The notes beneath the pieces were generated by a model, which saw only the letters and a list, made by a program, of their open reading frames with translations, did no database searches and was not told where the DNA came from. Both the position numbers and the translations under genes were made by a program. A DNA stretch of 64,000 bases from Hansfordia pulvinata (taxonomy: Eukaryota > Ascomycota > Sordariomycetes > Xylariales): NCBI GenBank assembly GCA_006538405.1, contig BJKQ01000011.1, positions 745,501-809,500 on the forward strand, written 5' to 3'. Below are positions 48,575 through 60,142 of the stretch, piece by piece (the stretch's first letter is position 1; the number at the start of each line of letters is the position of its first letter).

Positions 48575-50338
48575 GGCCCGCGTTATGCCGCCCGTGTCGG
48601 ATGTGATTTAGTCGGACGCGGTCGGGGTTTCCTGCTCCCACGCCAAACGACAGGCCCCGCTTCCCTCGTTGGGCGTTGCCGACCTTCCACGAGCCAGAGT
48701 TGCGCCCCATCAGCCGGCTTCGAGATGCAGAAAATAGATGCGAGATCTCAGGGCTGAAACGGATGCCGTGCGGCGCTAAGTGCCTCCCTACCGTGGGCGC
48801 CGGGTCGATCAGCTCTCTGTTGGAGCGGCAGAGAGACCGATTTATCCTCCCCTCCCCGCACAGAGGATCCACGGCCCGTGTCCGCATCCTTCGACCTCCC
48901 TCCCACGGGCGCCCACGTCTTGGCGAGGACCAGAAACCGACACACCCACAGAGTGAGTGATTGGAGAGGTCTACAAGAACGAGCAACAGTAATTGGGTGG
49001 AGGGAATATGATGGTGACAGAAACACATACACCCCCCATTTCTTCCCAAATAAGAGGGGTGGGAGAGAGAGAGAGAGATGAAGAAAGAGTGGGCTAGGCA
49101 GACTGTGAGACTCTAAAACCAACACCCACATGCTCGTACACGGCCAGCCCTGTTTCAACTTGATAGACGCGCCCCATCCCGAGACCTGGCTCCGCCCTCT
49201 CTTTCTCTAACCGGCCCCTCCCCAAACCCTCCCGGGGCCGACATCCTCACGATCCTCTTTCCCACTGCAGGAACCCGCGCCGGGCCACACAACGAGACGA
49301 GGCCGAGACGAGAGGGCCTCTGCGGCATAAACCAGAGGAAACCCCAGGTACGACGGCAGACGACTGCCCAGGGCCGGTGCGGCAATTCCGGCCTCTGCTT
49401 CTGCCACTGTCTCTGCCCCTCTGCCTCTGGCTGACCATCAAAGGGTTGAGGGGGGGAACCTCTCGTTTCACACGACGCTTGCGTAACCCGGCACAGGGCA
49501 GCCGGCCAGCTGGGAGGATCGGACAAGCAGGCCTCACCTTATTGCCACGGTCCAGCAAGCCCACTCGCCAATGTAGATGATGCAGTGGATGAAATGCGCA
49601 CGGCGGACTGCGTGGAGGTGTTCGTTGGGTTGACTTGTGAAGGGCATTGACTCGAACGACCTGGCCCAAGCTCCCTTCCCTTGGATCAAGCCGACGACGC
49701 GTGCGCGCATGAATGAACAAGGCGCATGCGGATGGAATGCTGCGCGTACATTTGATGGATTGAATTGAGCGTGGACGCGGAAACCATCGCAGGCCGGCCG
49801 TACCCTACCTCGCCCTTCGCGATGTACACAGTGACCGCCACACTCGACTTGACCTTCAATTCGGGTGCACGAGCACGCGTACCTGAGTACCTCCGCCTCG
49901 CATTCAATTAGAAGTCAGACAAGTCGAGCGCCGGCCGTGTCGCACCCATAACACCTACCCAAAGCCGCTCCCTCCCTCACCCGGACCCGCCCGACGATCT
50001 GTTTGTTGTAGACTCCTCCCCTCTTTTTTAGAAGACACAAAGTCATGTTACATTGGGCTTTCTCTTTTTCTAAGAATGGAAAAAAGGGGGAACCCCCCGC
50101 ACAGCATTGCCGGAACCCCGGTACAAAGTCCTCCAATCGACAGAATCTAAAATAAACAACCTGATGAATCCCGCCCGGTTACCTGGTAGGTAGGTAGTAG
50201 GTCAGTGGGAAGGTGGACGACCTGCCGGGCGGCGCAGTCAGATCTGGCTCTCGCCCACCTGACCTTCCCTTGCAACCTTACTCCGTACTTAGTTTAGGTG
50301 GTTGTAGCTAGCCGGGCCGCAGCGGGCGATCCTGGCCT

Positions 50339-50356
50339 CCCCCCCCCCCCCCCCCC
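50339..50356. repeat. C18 homopolymer
   Basis: Eighteen consecutive C, 0.5 kb before the GA microsatellite. Confidence 0.95.
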
Positions 50357-50820
50357 AGGGCGGCCCGTTCCTTCGGGAGATTTCCTTTTTTTCTAAAACA
50401 AAAGGTGGGAGGGGAGAACTTGGGTGGGCGGCAGGCCGTTTGGAAGAGCATTTGCCGCCGGGAGTCCGCCCAAGACCGGCACTTTCTGGAATCCTCCAAC
50501 TCTCGGGGTGGGTGAAACCCACCATGTGGTCTTTTCCGAGGCCTTCTACGTCTGGCGACCCACGCTCGGGCCCGTCCCCCTGACCTTCCGCTGGGTGGCG
50601 GACTCTTCGCTGCCCTCTTAAACTTACTTAGTGCCGGGAGGATTCTTGGTGAGGGTGCAGCAAGCAGCAGCAGAAAGTGATGCGCATGACGCGACGCGAG
50701 ATCTCTCCCATGCCTTCGGACTAGCATAACGCGGGGTGCATGAGCCCGCCCACATGCGGCGGACCCCCTTTTCCCCCTTCCCACTTCTCTCGCGGATCGC
50801 TGAGAAGAGAGGCAAGATAA

Positions 50821-50827
50821 AGAGAGA

Positions 50828-50894
<67 letters not shown>

Positions 50895-50922
50895 GAATCT
50901 GGTTCTTTGGGGGGGGGGGGGG
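50821..50922. repeat. Long (GA)n microsatellite followed by G14
   Basis: About 35 AG units (50821-50891, one GG interruption) and a G14 run at 50909-50922. This is the longest dinucleotide tract in the window. Confidence 0.95.
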
Positions 50923-51681
50923 TTGCACGCTCTCTCGTAGGTGCAAAGGGAATCACATACAGTCGAGGTAGGTCTTCATATGATGGTGAAGCGCCACCTG
51001 GATGAGTTACAGCGCGGAATCGCAAACCCCGATGAGGCTTCCCCAGTCGTTTCCTGGTACTACTCGTAGGGCTTTACGTGAGCTGCTTCTGCGTTTGCCT
51101 CGTCTCGCCTCACCTTGCGCGTTTCAACAAGGGGTCCGGAGGGCAAGGTGACGCCTCCGAGGCTCATCATCCCGGAAGAGAGATGACTCCACCTCCGCTG
51201 TCGGGCGACCGAGCACAACCTCCGCCGGGATGCAGGGTGGCGCTGCGTCTCAGTCTCAGGGACCCTTCTGTGTATTTTTCAAGTCGTCTTTCCCTGCCCG
51301 TGTCTGTCTTGTCATTCCTTGGCTTGGCCAAAGCCCAGCAGAGGGGGGAAAGGTCAACAGAGCGGGACACGGGTCGCGACATGCGAGCCCGCACGTGCCG
51401 GGGTCTCGGCGCGAGTCGAACGCCGTTTTGTAGAGCCCGCAGACCACGCGCCTCGGCGCAGGGAGAGGCGGCTCGCCCGAGGTCGAGGGCGGGGCGTTTC
51501 GTGCCATGGCCCCTATCGCTCCGCACCCCCGCCGCCTCTCAACGACCCCGACAAACTCTGTCTCCCTGTCGACCCTGCGTCTTTGAGAGACGGCCGAGGG
51601 TGATGTACAGGGGGGAGGGGCATGAAGCTAAGGTGGGTTACGAGTGGCGCGCGTCTTTGTTTGCACGAGCCGTTGTTCCAC

Positions 51682-51710
51682 GGGGGGGGGGGGGGGGGGG
51701 GGGGGGGGGG
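51682..51710. repeat. G29 homopolymer
   Basis: Twenty-nine consecutive G. It can fold into stacked G-quadruplexes, and its true length is hard to sequence. Confidence 0.9.
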
Positions 51711-51997
51711 AAGAGGGCAAACATACGAAACCCGGTCGAGCGAAACGCAAATCAGACGGCCTTGCAAGGGGGTTGGAGAAGCTTCGGGGACTCTGTGGAG
51801 TGGCAGGCAAAACTGGCTGGCTCCGGGGGGGCGCCAACAACACGGAGGTTTCCCGATGGCAACCCGCGCGAAAGGCGGGCGACGACACAGGAAGGTAGGT
51901 CCCGCGTCGCAAACGCGTGGCCCCGCGCGCGCCGGCCGGCCGTCTTGGGGCTTTCTTGGGACTCTCGGTGGCGGCGGGCGGGCAGGTGCGTTTCAAA

Positions 51998-52033
51998 GGC
52001 GATGGCGATGGCGATGGCGATGGCGATGGCGAC
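51998..52033. repeat. (GGCGAT)n hexanucleotide repeat
   Basis: Six tandem units. A six-base period keeps all frames open, which explains the repetitive spurious peptides here. Confidence 0.92.
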
Positions 52034-53087
52034 GCGGCGTGTCTGGCGACGTTTGCCACGCGATCTGTATTGTGTGCCGAGGCCGTGTGTGGCGGCCACC
52101 TAGCAAACTCACGGGACTATGAGTCTCGCAAACACCTGATCCTTGGCAGTACTTGCTGTCCCCCTGTGAGCTTTGCATGAGATCCGTTTGTTTGTCGGGC
52201 CTCCAGCCTTCTTGGCCTAGCCCAGGGGCTTGTTTGCCAGCGGAAGTACCGTACGCGTGTGAAGTGACCTTACTGAAGACAATACAACTCACACATCGCG
52301 AGAGAAGCCTGGGAACACCTACTCGAAGTCGCCTAGAAACTGCTGTCTTGTTGATGCAGGTTGCTGCGCGTAGATCACAAGCCACCGTGACCTGTCACGC
52401 CGATCCAGGGGCCAGCGGCGCCGACTTTCTCGTGCGAGGCGCCCCCGAGCCCCCCTTCCAATGACGGTCGCATCCCAGCTGTGCGCCAGGAAAAAAAAAA
52501 TACTCTCCGGGATCTCCGTGGTTCACTTCCCCTTCATTTACCAGCGCCGCGGGCGGTCTGAGACATAGGCGAGCTAGCGTCGACGCCGTAGAAGCAGACA
52601 GAAGTAAGCCTGCGTCACCATTATCTCCGATGATGAGATCTACGAGACACCTGTCTGCAGTGCTTCTGGCTTTTTGGCGCGGGGCTGTCGAAGCCCTGAG
52701 AGTTACTGGTTCTCCCTCGTCCTGTGACCTGCGGAGCTTGTCTTCCTACTCAGCGAGACCCGCGTAATCACCAAAGCGTGTCTTCTTGCAAGCCGCTAGC
52801 CAAACAGCCAGATCTGTGTTTCGCTGGTCGGGTAAGCTGGTGTTTGCATGAATCTACCTGCATGCAACAATGGTGTGGTCCTCGCTTTGCTCTTCCCGGG
52901 TCGTGGTGGCATAGGGGAAGAGGTTAGACTGTTCCTGGGGGTCGGGAGAAGCAGCGGCTCCATCACCGATTTCAAATATTACACTTTGAAGTCATCCATC
53001 GATTGAGTGGAACACAGCAGGCCCAACTGTTTCTATCATCAGGAGAGGGGGAGGCGGTAATCACCTAGTGTCAATGTGCCTGATAGT

Positions 53088-53104
53088 GGGGGGGGGGGGG
53101 GGGG
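53088..53104. repeat. G17 homopolymer
   Basis: Seventeen consecutive G in intergenic DNA. Confidence 0.92.
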
Positions 53105-54140
53105 CACGGAAAAGAAGAAAAGGGAGGACGTGGGCGCACATCTCAAAATCCGGTTTTCTTTCTTCCTCGAGGCCGACTTCTCGTAGGGCCCCTTGGAAGC
53201 TTCCTCTGACGCCAGCACGCATGTGCGCCGGCGCTATGAGCGCCTGTCTCACTTCCCCCTCTCTTCGCTACTGGCGAAGATCTTTGAGACGAGACAGGCC
53301 ACGCGTGGGCTTTTGCCTCCCGAGGCCGAATCGGACTGGCTGGCTTCATCACGCCTGTCTTATACCGCCCCGCTTGACGGCGCAAGGTCGAGTGGTCACT
53401 CGCAGTGCTCGTGCCCGTCAGGCGGTGACACCGTGTGCGGTGCCGATCCACGTCGCCGGCGCGGTGTTGAGTGGAAGCAGTCCGTGATCGCCTCTGCCTG
53501 CAGTAGCCGAAGCCGGGCATGCCAATATGCCCATGCAGTCGCACCCAACGCACCAGTCTTCGGATCAGCTACTCATTGGTGCCTCCCTGAGCGCTGCGGT
53601 GCGGATCAAACTCAGCATACAAGGAGACATGACAGGGTCTGTTGCAGCTCGACCGGCCCGCGCGGTCTCCCGTCGGGTTCATCGGACTGAGGAGCCCTAG
53701 GCTGCGTGCGTGTTCAAGGCAAGAGTTGTGGGAACTTGATAGTACTTGCAGCCGAGCCACTTTCGAGAAAGGTAGACAGAGGGCCTTTGAAGCAGCATCA
53801 AGTCTTGACCTGTGGCTTCCAAAGAAGCGTGCGCGCTGATTTGCCCAAACCCTGCTTAGGGTTTCCCACAGGATTGGTGTTCTCGGATCTATTGGTTCGT
53901 GGCTTTCAAGCACGCAATCATCTTCAACCTAGCACCGCAGACGATCAGGGAGTCAATGCGTCCACAAAGCTCACACTCCCAACTCTGAAGAAAGGACCCT
54001 TTTGGATCTGAGGTAGCTTCTCCGCTTCGCGAAATGCGTCCGTATGTCTGGAAGCGCCAGAAACTGCTTATATATCGTGCCTTCAATTATCAGGGCGGTC
54101 GAGCACTTGAACGCGTCAACCAGTGTAATTACTGTGTGCT

Positions 54141-54492
54141 GTGATAGAGCCCCGAAGACCAGGTATGGAATGGCTTCATGCTCTCGCTTGCGATCTTCTG
54201 TTGGTTACTGAACTAGATCTCATCTTCGACCCAGAGCTCGTATTTGATCCTCAACACCCTGTAGGACGGTTTGCTGTTTATTCTGCTCAGCCAATCTACG
54301 TTTATGTTATTGATAGCTTCGCAGGGCTCTCGATGTACCTTGCGTCCAGGATCATCACTATACTTGGTGGCGAATCATCAATGAAAGCCGAGAGATTTGC
54401 AAAGATCTCGTGCGCTTCTTGGCTGAGCAGGCCGACGGTTATCTGCGGAATAAGTGCCACCTAGCCTGGCTGCCAACGACAAGGCTACTGGC
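54141..54492 (+). pseudogene. Possible degenerate coding relic in an AT-richer stretch
   Basis: Two overlapping plus-strand frames each look more protein-like than their surroundings. Frame A (54141-54464) reads LLLVTELDLIFDPELVFDP and later PIYVYVIDSFAGLSMYLASR. Frame B (about 54315-54500, between stops) reads HYTWWRIINESREICKDLVR and then FLAEQADGYLRNKCHLAWLP. They could be two pieces of one old protein separated by a frameshift. I do not recognise the family. The flanking 54.0-55.5 kb is visibly richer in A and T than the rest and has no intact frame, as expected for a mutated repeat or dead gene. Confidence 0.25.
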
Positions 54493-56442
54493 TCTCGGGT
54501 GAAGCCGTCCTCCAGTCAAAAGAGAGCCACCTTGCGATTGTAATCATACATCTTACAACAGGATTGGGAAAGCTGTGGAGTTCTATTTACTCATTAAGAG
54601 TGGAAGAAGGAGAAGAATCAATTAGTGTAGACTGGTAAGGCCTTGGAGACGACAGTCTTACCAAATCGACTCTCCGATCTCGATATTATGACCTCGGTAG
54701 GCATGAGCATACGTATGGGTCGACTCACTTTTATCTAGCCTTGAATCCATGCGATGGGCTTCTCTCGACGCCAGGTGATGCCCTCAGGAATGCACGTTCA
54801 ACGGGAAATCTGCTCCGACAGCTTGAGATGGAACAATCGCAAGCCATCACACCGCACAGGCCTTCAAATCTAAGGCTTTCGGCAGTGCTTGCTCATGTTT
54901 AAGAATTCTCAGCTCTCAGTCTGCAGCTGAAAGGTGTTCATGCTGGCACCAGTCTGTGTGGTGTTCCTTTACAATCCCTGATAAACAGAGAAGTATCCCG
55001 TCATGATCCCGACTGCTGCTTGTATCAGGTCATCGCGCGTACAAGTAGTGTCCAGATTGGCGAATTGAGGACTTATGGACTCCCCTAGAAGATTCAAGAC
55101 TCATAGATTCTCACGAATAGCTCCCTGTGGCTATGCGATGAACGCAGAAACTAATGATCAGACTGCGTTATGAAAGAGACCACTGAACTGCACATCAAGG
55201 TCTGATCAGCATCCCGCGACGATTCTCCTATTATCAAGCTCAACTCATCCCTCGAAGAACGCCATATTCAAGCCAGTATACTATATGGGGGAATCTTGCT
55301 CTGAAACCAGCTGCGCCTTTATGCTGGCTAAGGGTTCCCGGTATTCAAGCCCACCGACGAAGATGATCAAGAGACAAGGCAAGGTATGCAGCCTCGTACG
55401 CACCATGAACTGATGGTGATCCAGACGATTCTCCGTTCATAAAAGCCATGAACAGGTGGCAGTGATGGAGCAAACAGTGCGGTGACCAAACCGGATGGGC
55501 GCAATGAGAGCTCTTGAATGCTGGATACGAGGTGAAGCTGAGGCGGGATCACGGTTGAGTCAAGATCCACTGTGCTATTTTTACTTACAGTGGACGCACC
55601 CGCTGCATAGGGTCGTATCCGCGTGAAAGCCCCTGTACGAGTAAGGCCCTGTAAGGTAGCATCCGTCCTCGAAAGTCGAGGCATGGGCGAGTGAACCTTA
55701 CGGGGCGGTACTTTAGCATATCGGCTGCGAGCCCCTGTCGCGGTACTCGTATCTCGACAGACCACACTGTCGGTGCCAGATCGAGAGACAGAGTACCTGC
55801 ATCAAGGCGGTTTGCAAGTACGGATACACGGACGGAGTTGCATTGGTGGAGGCACCGAGGGCACTGTCGAGGCTGGGCTGTGAGTTGGCGAAACGGAGGC
55901 GCTAACAGGCCACAGATACGGACGGAACGCAGCGAGCGCTCGTACCTTCCCTGCCATTCATGATGAAACCAGCCCTCATGCTCGCAGGAGGAAGGAGCAA
56001 TGGAGGGCGAGAACAGAGGGCCATGGTGGTGTACTCCGTAGCTGCCTCAATCTGGAACAGACAACCACCGAGTTTTATGATATACCCCACCCAGTACCCA
56101 TTCCCGTCGACATTGATCAATGCATTGGTGGCATCTCCTCATCCGTGCTCTGATTGCGGGTTGATCACAGCAAATCGGCTCTCTGGCCTCGAAGTACTTA
56201 CTGTGCTTTGCATTAAGCCAGATCTGCCTCTCGGCGCCACGTCGCTGCGCCCTCCTCCAGCTTCGCCTGGACCCGTTCGTTTCCTTATCCGTCAGCGATT
56301 GGCCCCTCCGCCTCCTGCTTGGTTCACCCACCTCCACCGCCCCTCGTTCGCTGCTGCCGCCGCCGCCGCCGCCCTCGTCGTCGCCCTCATTACCGCCCTC
56401 ACCGTCACCCTCGCTTCGTCCAAAAGGCAAACCACCGCCGCC

Positions 56443-57064
56443 ATGGCCTCGTCCGAACTCTTCTCCACCGACCTCATCTCTCCTGCCGTCGCCAAGGAGC
56501 TGCCCGAGGGCTACGTCGCCCGCCCTCTCCGGCCCGATGACTACGAGAAAGGCTTCCTCGACTGCCTGCGCGTCCTGACGACGGTCGGCGACATTGCCAA
56601 GGACGCCTTTGACCAGCGCTACAACTGGCTCAAGCAGCGCGACGACTACTATGTCATAGTCATCGAGGACAAGGCCTCGGACAAGATTGTCGGCACCGGC
56701 ACTCTGTTCTCTGAGAGGAAATTGTAACCTGCCCCCGCCCCCGCGACCCTGCCAGCCCGAGCGCCCCGAAACGCCTCGCCTGCCCCGTCCGCCCCGTCCG
56801 CTGCTGACACGTCTCCCTCCGCCCCCCTGTAGCATCCACAACCTCGGCCTTGTCGGCCACATCGAGGACATTGCTGTCGCCAAGGACCAGCAGGGCAAGA
56901 AGCTCGGCCTGCGCATTATTCAGGTTCTCGACTTTGTCGCCGAGCAGATCGGCTGCTACAAGACCATCCTCGACTGCAGCGAGGCCAACGAGGGCTTCTA
57001 CGTCAAGTGCGGCTTCCGCCGTGCCGGTCTCGAGATGGCCCACTACTACGAGCCCAAGAACTGA
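56443..57064 (+). CDS. GNA1: Glucosamine 6-phosphate N-acetyltransferase (Gna1)
   Basis: Transfers acetyl from acetyl-CoA to glucosamine-6-phosphate, the second step of UDP-GlcNAc synthesis for chitin, GPI anchors and N-glycans; cytosolic. Exon 1 is 56443..56723, the intron 56724..56832 (GTAACC...CTGTAG, 109 nt) and exon 2 56833..57064. The product is 170 aa, close to the usual family length. The start has a strong context (GCCGCCATGG). Conserved stretches are ELPEGYVARPLRPDDYEKGF, the splice-restored ERKFIHNLGLVGHIEDIAV, the acetyl-CoA loop KDQQGKKLGLRI, and ILDCSEANEGFYVKCGFR. The upstream frame is open for ~160 codons and includes an Ala-rich hydrophobic run (~56353-56425), but family alignments in memory begin at this ATG. 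Donor GTAACC is non-consensus. Confidence 0.96.
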
Positions 57065-58330
57065 TAGACCAAGAATTGATTGACGCCCCTGCTTTCGGTT
57101 GGATTTTGGGTTTTTGCTGGCCGCTCGGCGTTACGGGGCCACGGGAACGCACGTGAAAATGGGGCGCGGGGAAATCTGTGCCACCCCGGAGTTGCGCGCC
57201 GAGGGGGAGGCTCCCCCGGACAGATGATGACGATGATAATAACGCGATAGAGCAGGATACACTGCGACATAGAGTTGGAGCGCCAGTCAGCGCAGACCCC
57301 TCGGGACGCTCTGACATGTGATAGACCCCAAATGCGACAGACATTGCACCCCGCATCTTGAAGCACTGCGACAAAGGTCTAGAACAAGCCGGTCAGTCGC
57401 CCAGGAAGGTCAGTCATCTTTCCCTCTGGACGCGTGTGACCGAGCCAGTCCCAGCCGCCGAATACAAAAAGCGGCTGTGCTGCTCCTGATAAGGGCGGAC
57501 TCTGAATACATTACGCTGGCCATCACCCGCATTGCATCGATTCAGAAAAGGTCAACACAAGTGCGTGGCCCACACGGACTCATCAAGTCGACCTGGTCAT
57601 CGTGGTTCCATATCATCTTCCCGGATCAAGCCCGCCCCGCCGGCAAACACTCACGGACCCCACGCACCCGATTTCCATCGCTACGGAGTTCGGAACTCCC
57701 CAACCTCAGAGTCCGCATTGCTTGGCAGCGACACCGCGTACGTGACAGACTGCCTTGTAGGGCGGACCCCGGCAGTATGGCACCCCAGCCCGACATCGAC
57801 AGGCGCATCCGCAGTACAATGATTCAGCTGAACATTGCCCTCCGTCAACGAGAGTACGTCTTGCCCCATCTCGCATACTCGTAACCTGCGCCAGCCGGGA
57901 CCGAGACCACTGGCAGGCTGGTGGCCACGGCTTGGAACAGTACACGAATACCCCCTGCATCCTGCCCGCCTGCTATGGACCGCGGTGCTGAACTGTCTTA
58001 GAGTCCGAGAAAGCTTGCATTGGTATGACAGGCCAAAGATGGTGATATGCCGGCACAAGCAAGGCAAAACTTACAGATGCCGCCGAGGCGTACGTGTTGA
58101 CTCGAATCAGCCGCCTAGAATCGAGGAGGAGGGCTGGGAATTCATCTAGGTCAGCCAAGTCTGTCTCAGGCAATAGACGGAGAGCCCGACCACTTGCTCT
58201 TCCTTCTCTCTCCTCAGCAACAACCGCCCATCTCTTATCACCATTCAGCTTATCACCATCCAGCTCCCAACCAACACGACTACGCTCTGCGCACTTCCCA
58301 CAACGACTGCCAATACCGCTGCAAGGCATC
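57065..58330. other. Intergenic between GNA1 and the Ayg1-like gene
   Basis: 1.27 kb with the GNA1 3' region and the presumed promoter of the Ayg1-like gene. It has one TACTCGTA motif (57876). Frames here are not convincing. Confidence 0.6.
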
Positions 58331-59829
58331 ATGTCGCCACACAAGACAGACCCAGAGAACGAGGCTGCTCCCCTGCGGACGCCCAAGATCCAAGACTGGG
58401 CTATGGGGCTCGAGGCCTTTCAGCGCCGCATGCCGCACCATGACGGCATTGCGGCGCTGTGGGAGACCAAGTGGAAGCTGCCTTGCACCAAGGCCGTGTA
58501 CCCGTTCCACGACGGCGCGTTCGAGGACTTTGAGCCCGTCTTCGCGCGCCTCATCGCCGGCTCGGTTGACGACGGTAACTCGCCTACATACACCAACTCT
58601 TTCCGCCCGGTCGCCACGGCCCTGGAGCGCCGGGGTGACGAGGCCGTGGGCCAGGGCCGCCTGGAGGATGCCAGCGCGCTGTACCTGCGGGCCGCATGCG
58701 TGCTGCGCATCGCCCGCTTCCCGTACCTTACGGCGTTCCCCGAGGTCAGCGACGCGGCCAAGTGGGACGCCTGGGAGGCGCAAAAGCTCGTGTACGCCAA
58801 GGCCGGCCGGACGTGGGCGTCGCCGCTCGAGGAGGTCGACATCCCTCACGAGCACCGTGCAGGTGCGGACCGCGACACGATCCCTGTGTACGTCCGGCGG
58901 CCGACTTCCTCCATGACGTCGTCGTCGTCGTCGTCGTCGTCGTCTTCGCACACCAGGGCCCCCTGCCCCGCCGTGCTGCTCATGACGGGGCTTGACGGGT
59001 ACCGGCCCGACAACACGGTGCGGTGCGACGAGTTCCTGTCGCGCGGGTGGGCGGCCGTCGTGGCCGAGATCCCGGGGACGGCCGACTGCCCGGCGGACCC
59101 GGCGGACCCGGCGTCGCCCGACCGCCTGTGGCGCAGCGTGCTGTCCTGGATGCGGGCGGACGGCGGCTTCGACATGGGCCGCGTGCTGGTCTGGGGCCTG
59201 AGCGCGGGGGGCTACTACGCGATCCGGGCCGCGCACGCGCACGCGGCGGAGCTGCGCGGCTCCGTCGCGCAGGGGGCCGGGTGCCACCACTTCTTCGACC
59301 CGGCGTGGATCCGCGCCGCCGAGGGCCACGAGTACCCCTTCGAGCTGGCGCCGGCGATGGCGCGCAAGCACGGCTTCGCGTCGGTCGAGGAGTACGTGGA
59401 GGGGGCCCAGCGGCGGTTCTCGCTGCTCGAGGGGGGCGTGCTGGACATGCCGTCCACGCGGCTGCTGCTGGTCAATGTGAGTTTTTATTTTTTTCTTTTC
59501 CCCCTGACCGCTCCAATTCCCTCCTTGGGGCGCACACTCCCTATTTCTTATTGATTATGGAATGCATTTCGGGACGCTGGCCTTTACTCACTTCTCAATG
59601 CCCGCACTTTTGATGCAATGTCTACGCCGAACTCGCGATCGCTGACCACGGCCCCGCGTTTCAGGGAACGATGGATGGTCTGATGCCCATTGAGGACTCC
59701 ATGCTGCCGTGCGAGCACGGCACACCCAACAAGGAGACGCGCTTCTTCGACGGCGCCCTGCACATGGGCTATCCGATGGCCAACTCGGCCGTGTACCCGT
59801 GGATGGAGGAGGTGATGAGGTCGGAGTAG
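58331..59829 (+). CDS. Ayg1-like polyketide chain-shortening alpha/beta hydrolase
   Basis: In Aspergillus fumigatus, Ayg1 cleaves the heptaketide YWA1 by C-C hydrolysis to tetrahydroxynaphthalene for DHN-melanin; the same chemistry is inferred here. Exon 1 is 58331..59476, the intron 59477..59664 (GTGAGT...TTTCAG) and exon 2 59665..59829, giving 436 aa. Family signatures are WETKWKLPCTKAVYPFHDGA, MTGLDGYRPDN, the very conserved AEIPGTADCPADPADPASPD, the nucleophile elbow WGLSAGGYYAIRAAH (Ser291), the acid in NGTMDGLMPIED (Asp386) and the base in ALHMGYP (His415). Ser-Asp-His spacing (95, 29) nearly equals that reported for Ayg1. The N-terminus carries ~30 extra residues, and a Ser run from a TCG repeat (58918-58947) lies in a surface loop. 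No PKS, scytalone dehydratase or THN reductase gene is in the window. Confidence 0.92.
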
Positions 59830-60142
59830 GCGTCTTGGCGATAATGGATGCCGTGCTGCGCGGAGAGGGGGGAGGAATATTCTGTCGCTGCCGAGCTTGG
59901 CGATGGGATTGGGGCCTTTCCACCGTATCTGCTACCTTGTCTCATCCTGGATAGGTGTTTTTGATTGCTGGCTATTGCTTGCATGAAAGGACATCACTAG
60001 GCAGCATAAACGCACTCACTCGGCGAGCAGTAGCAATTCATTCCGTACAGTTCCATGTAAAGAGTGCTATCCTGTGTGCCCTAAACCCATAAACTACGAG
60101 ACGTGTGTGTGTACATAAGAGCCGAAACCTCGCGCGCCTCTC
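59830..60142. other. Convergent 3' spacer between the Ayg1-like and SDR genes
   Basis: 313 nt shared by two converging transcripts. Nothing is recognised inside. Confidence 0.6.

Larger units (their letters stand above)
40144..56442. other. 16.3-kb gene desert rich in simple repeats
   Basis: No gene I can support. Open frames are numerous but overlapping, Arg/Pro/Ser/Gly-biased, and lack domains or credible splice patterns. It holds fourteen TACGAGTA/TACTCGTA motifs, TACCTA/TAGGTA blocks, two inverted repeats (42925-42949, 45263-45286) and many microsatellites and homopolymers listed separately. At 54.0-55.5 kb there is an AT-richer stretch. Close to 40.1-41 kb lies the presumed promoter of the DUF8035-like gene, and at 55.5-56.4 kb that of GNA1. 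Confidence 0.6.

Noticed and set aside
51078..52103. 341-aa plus-strand frame
   Set aside because: It crosses G29 and the GGCGAT repeat, has Arg/Pro/Ser-biased composition and no domain, and is overlapped by equally long frames in other phases.
57318..57884. 188-aa plus-strand frame between GNA1 and the Ayg1-like gene
   Set aside because: Arg/Ser-biased, no domain, and located where a 3' region and a promoter are expected.
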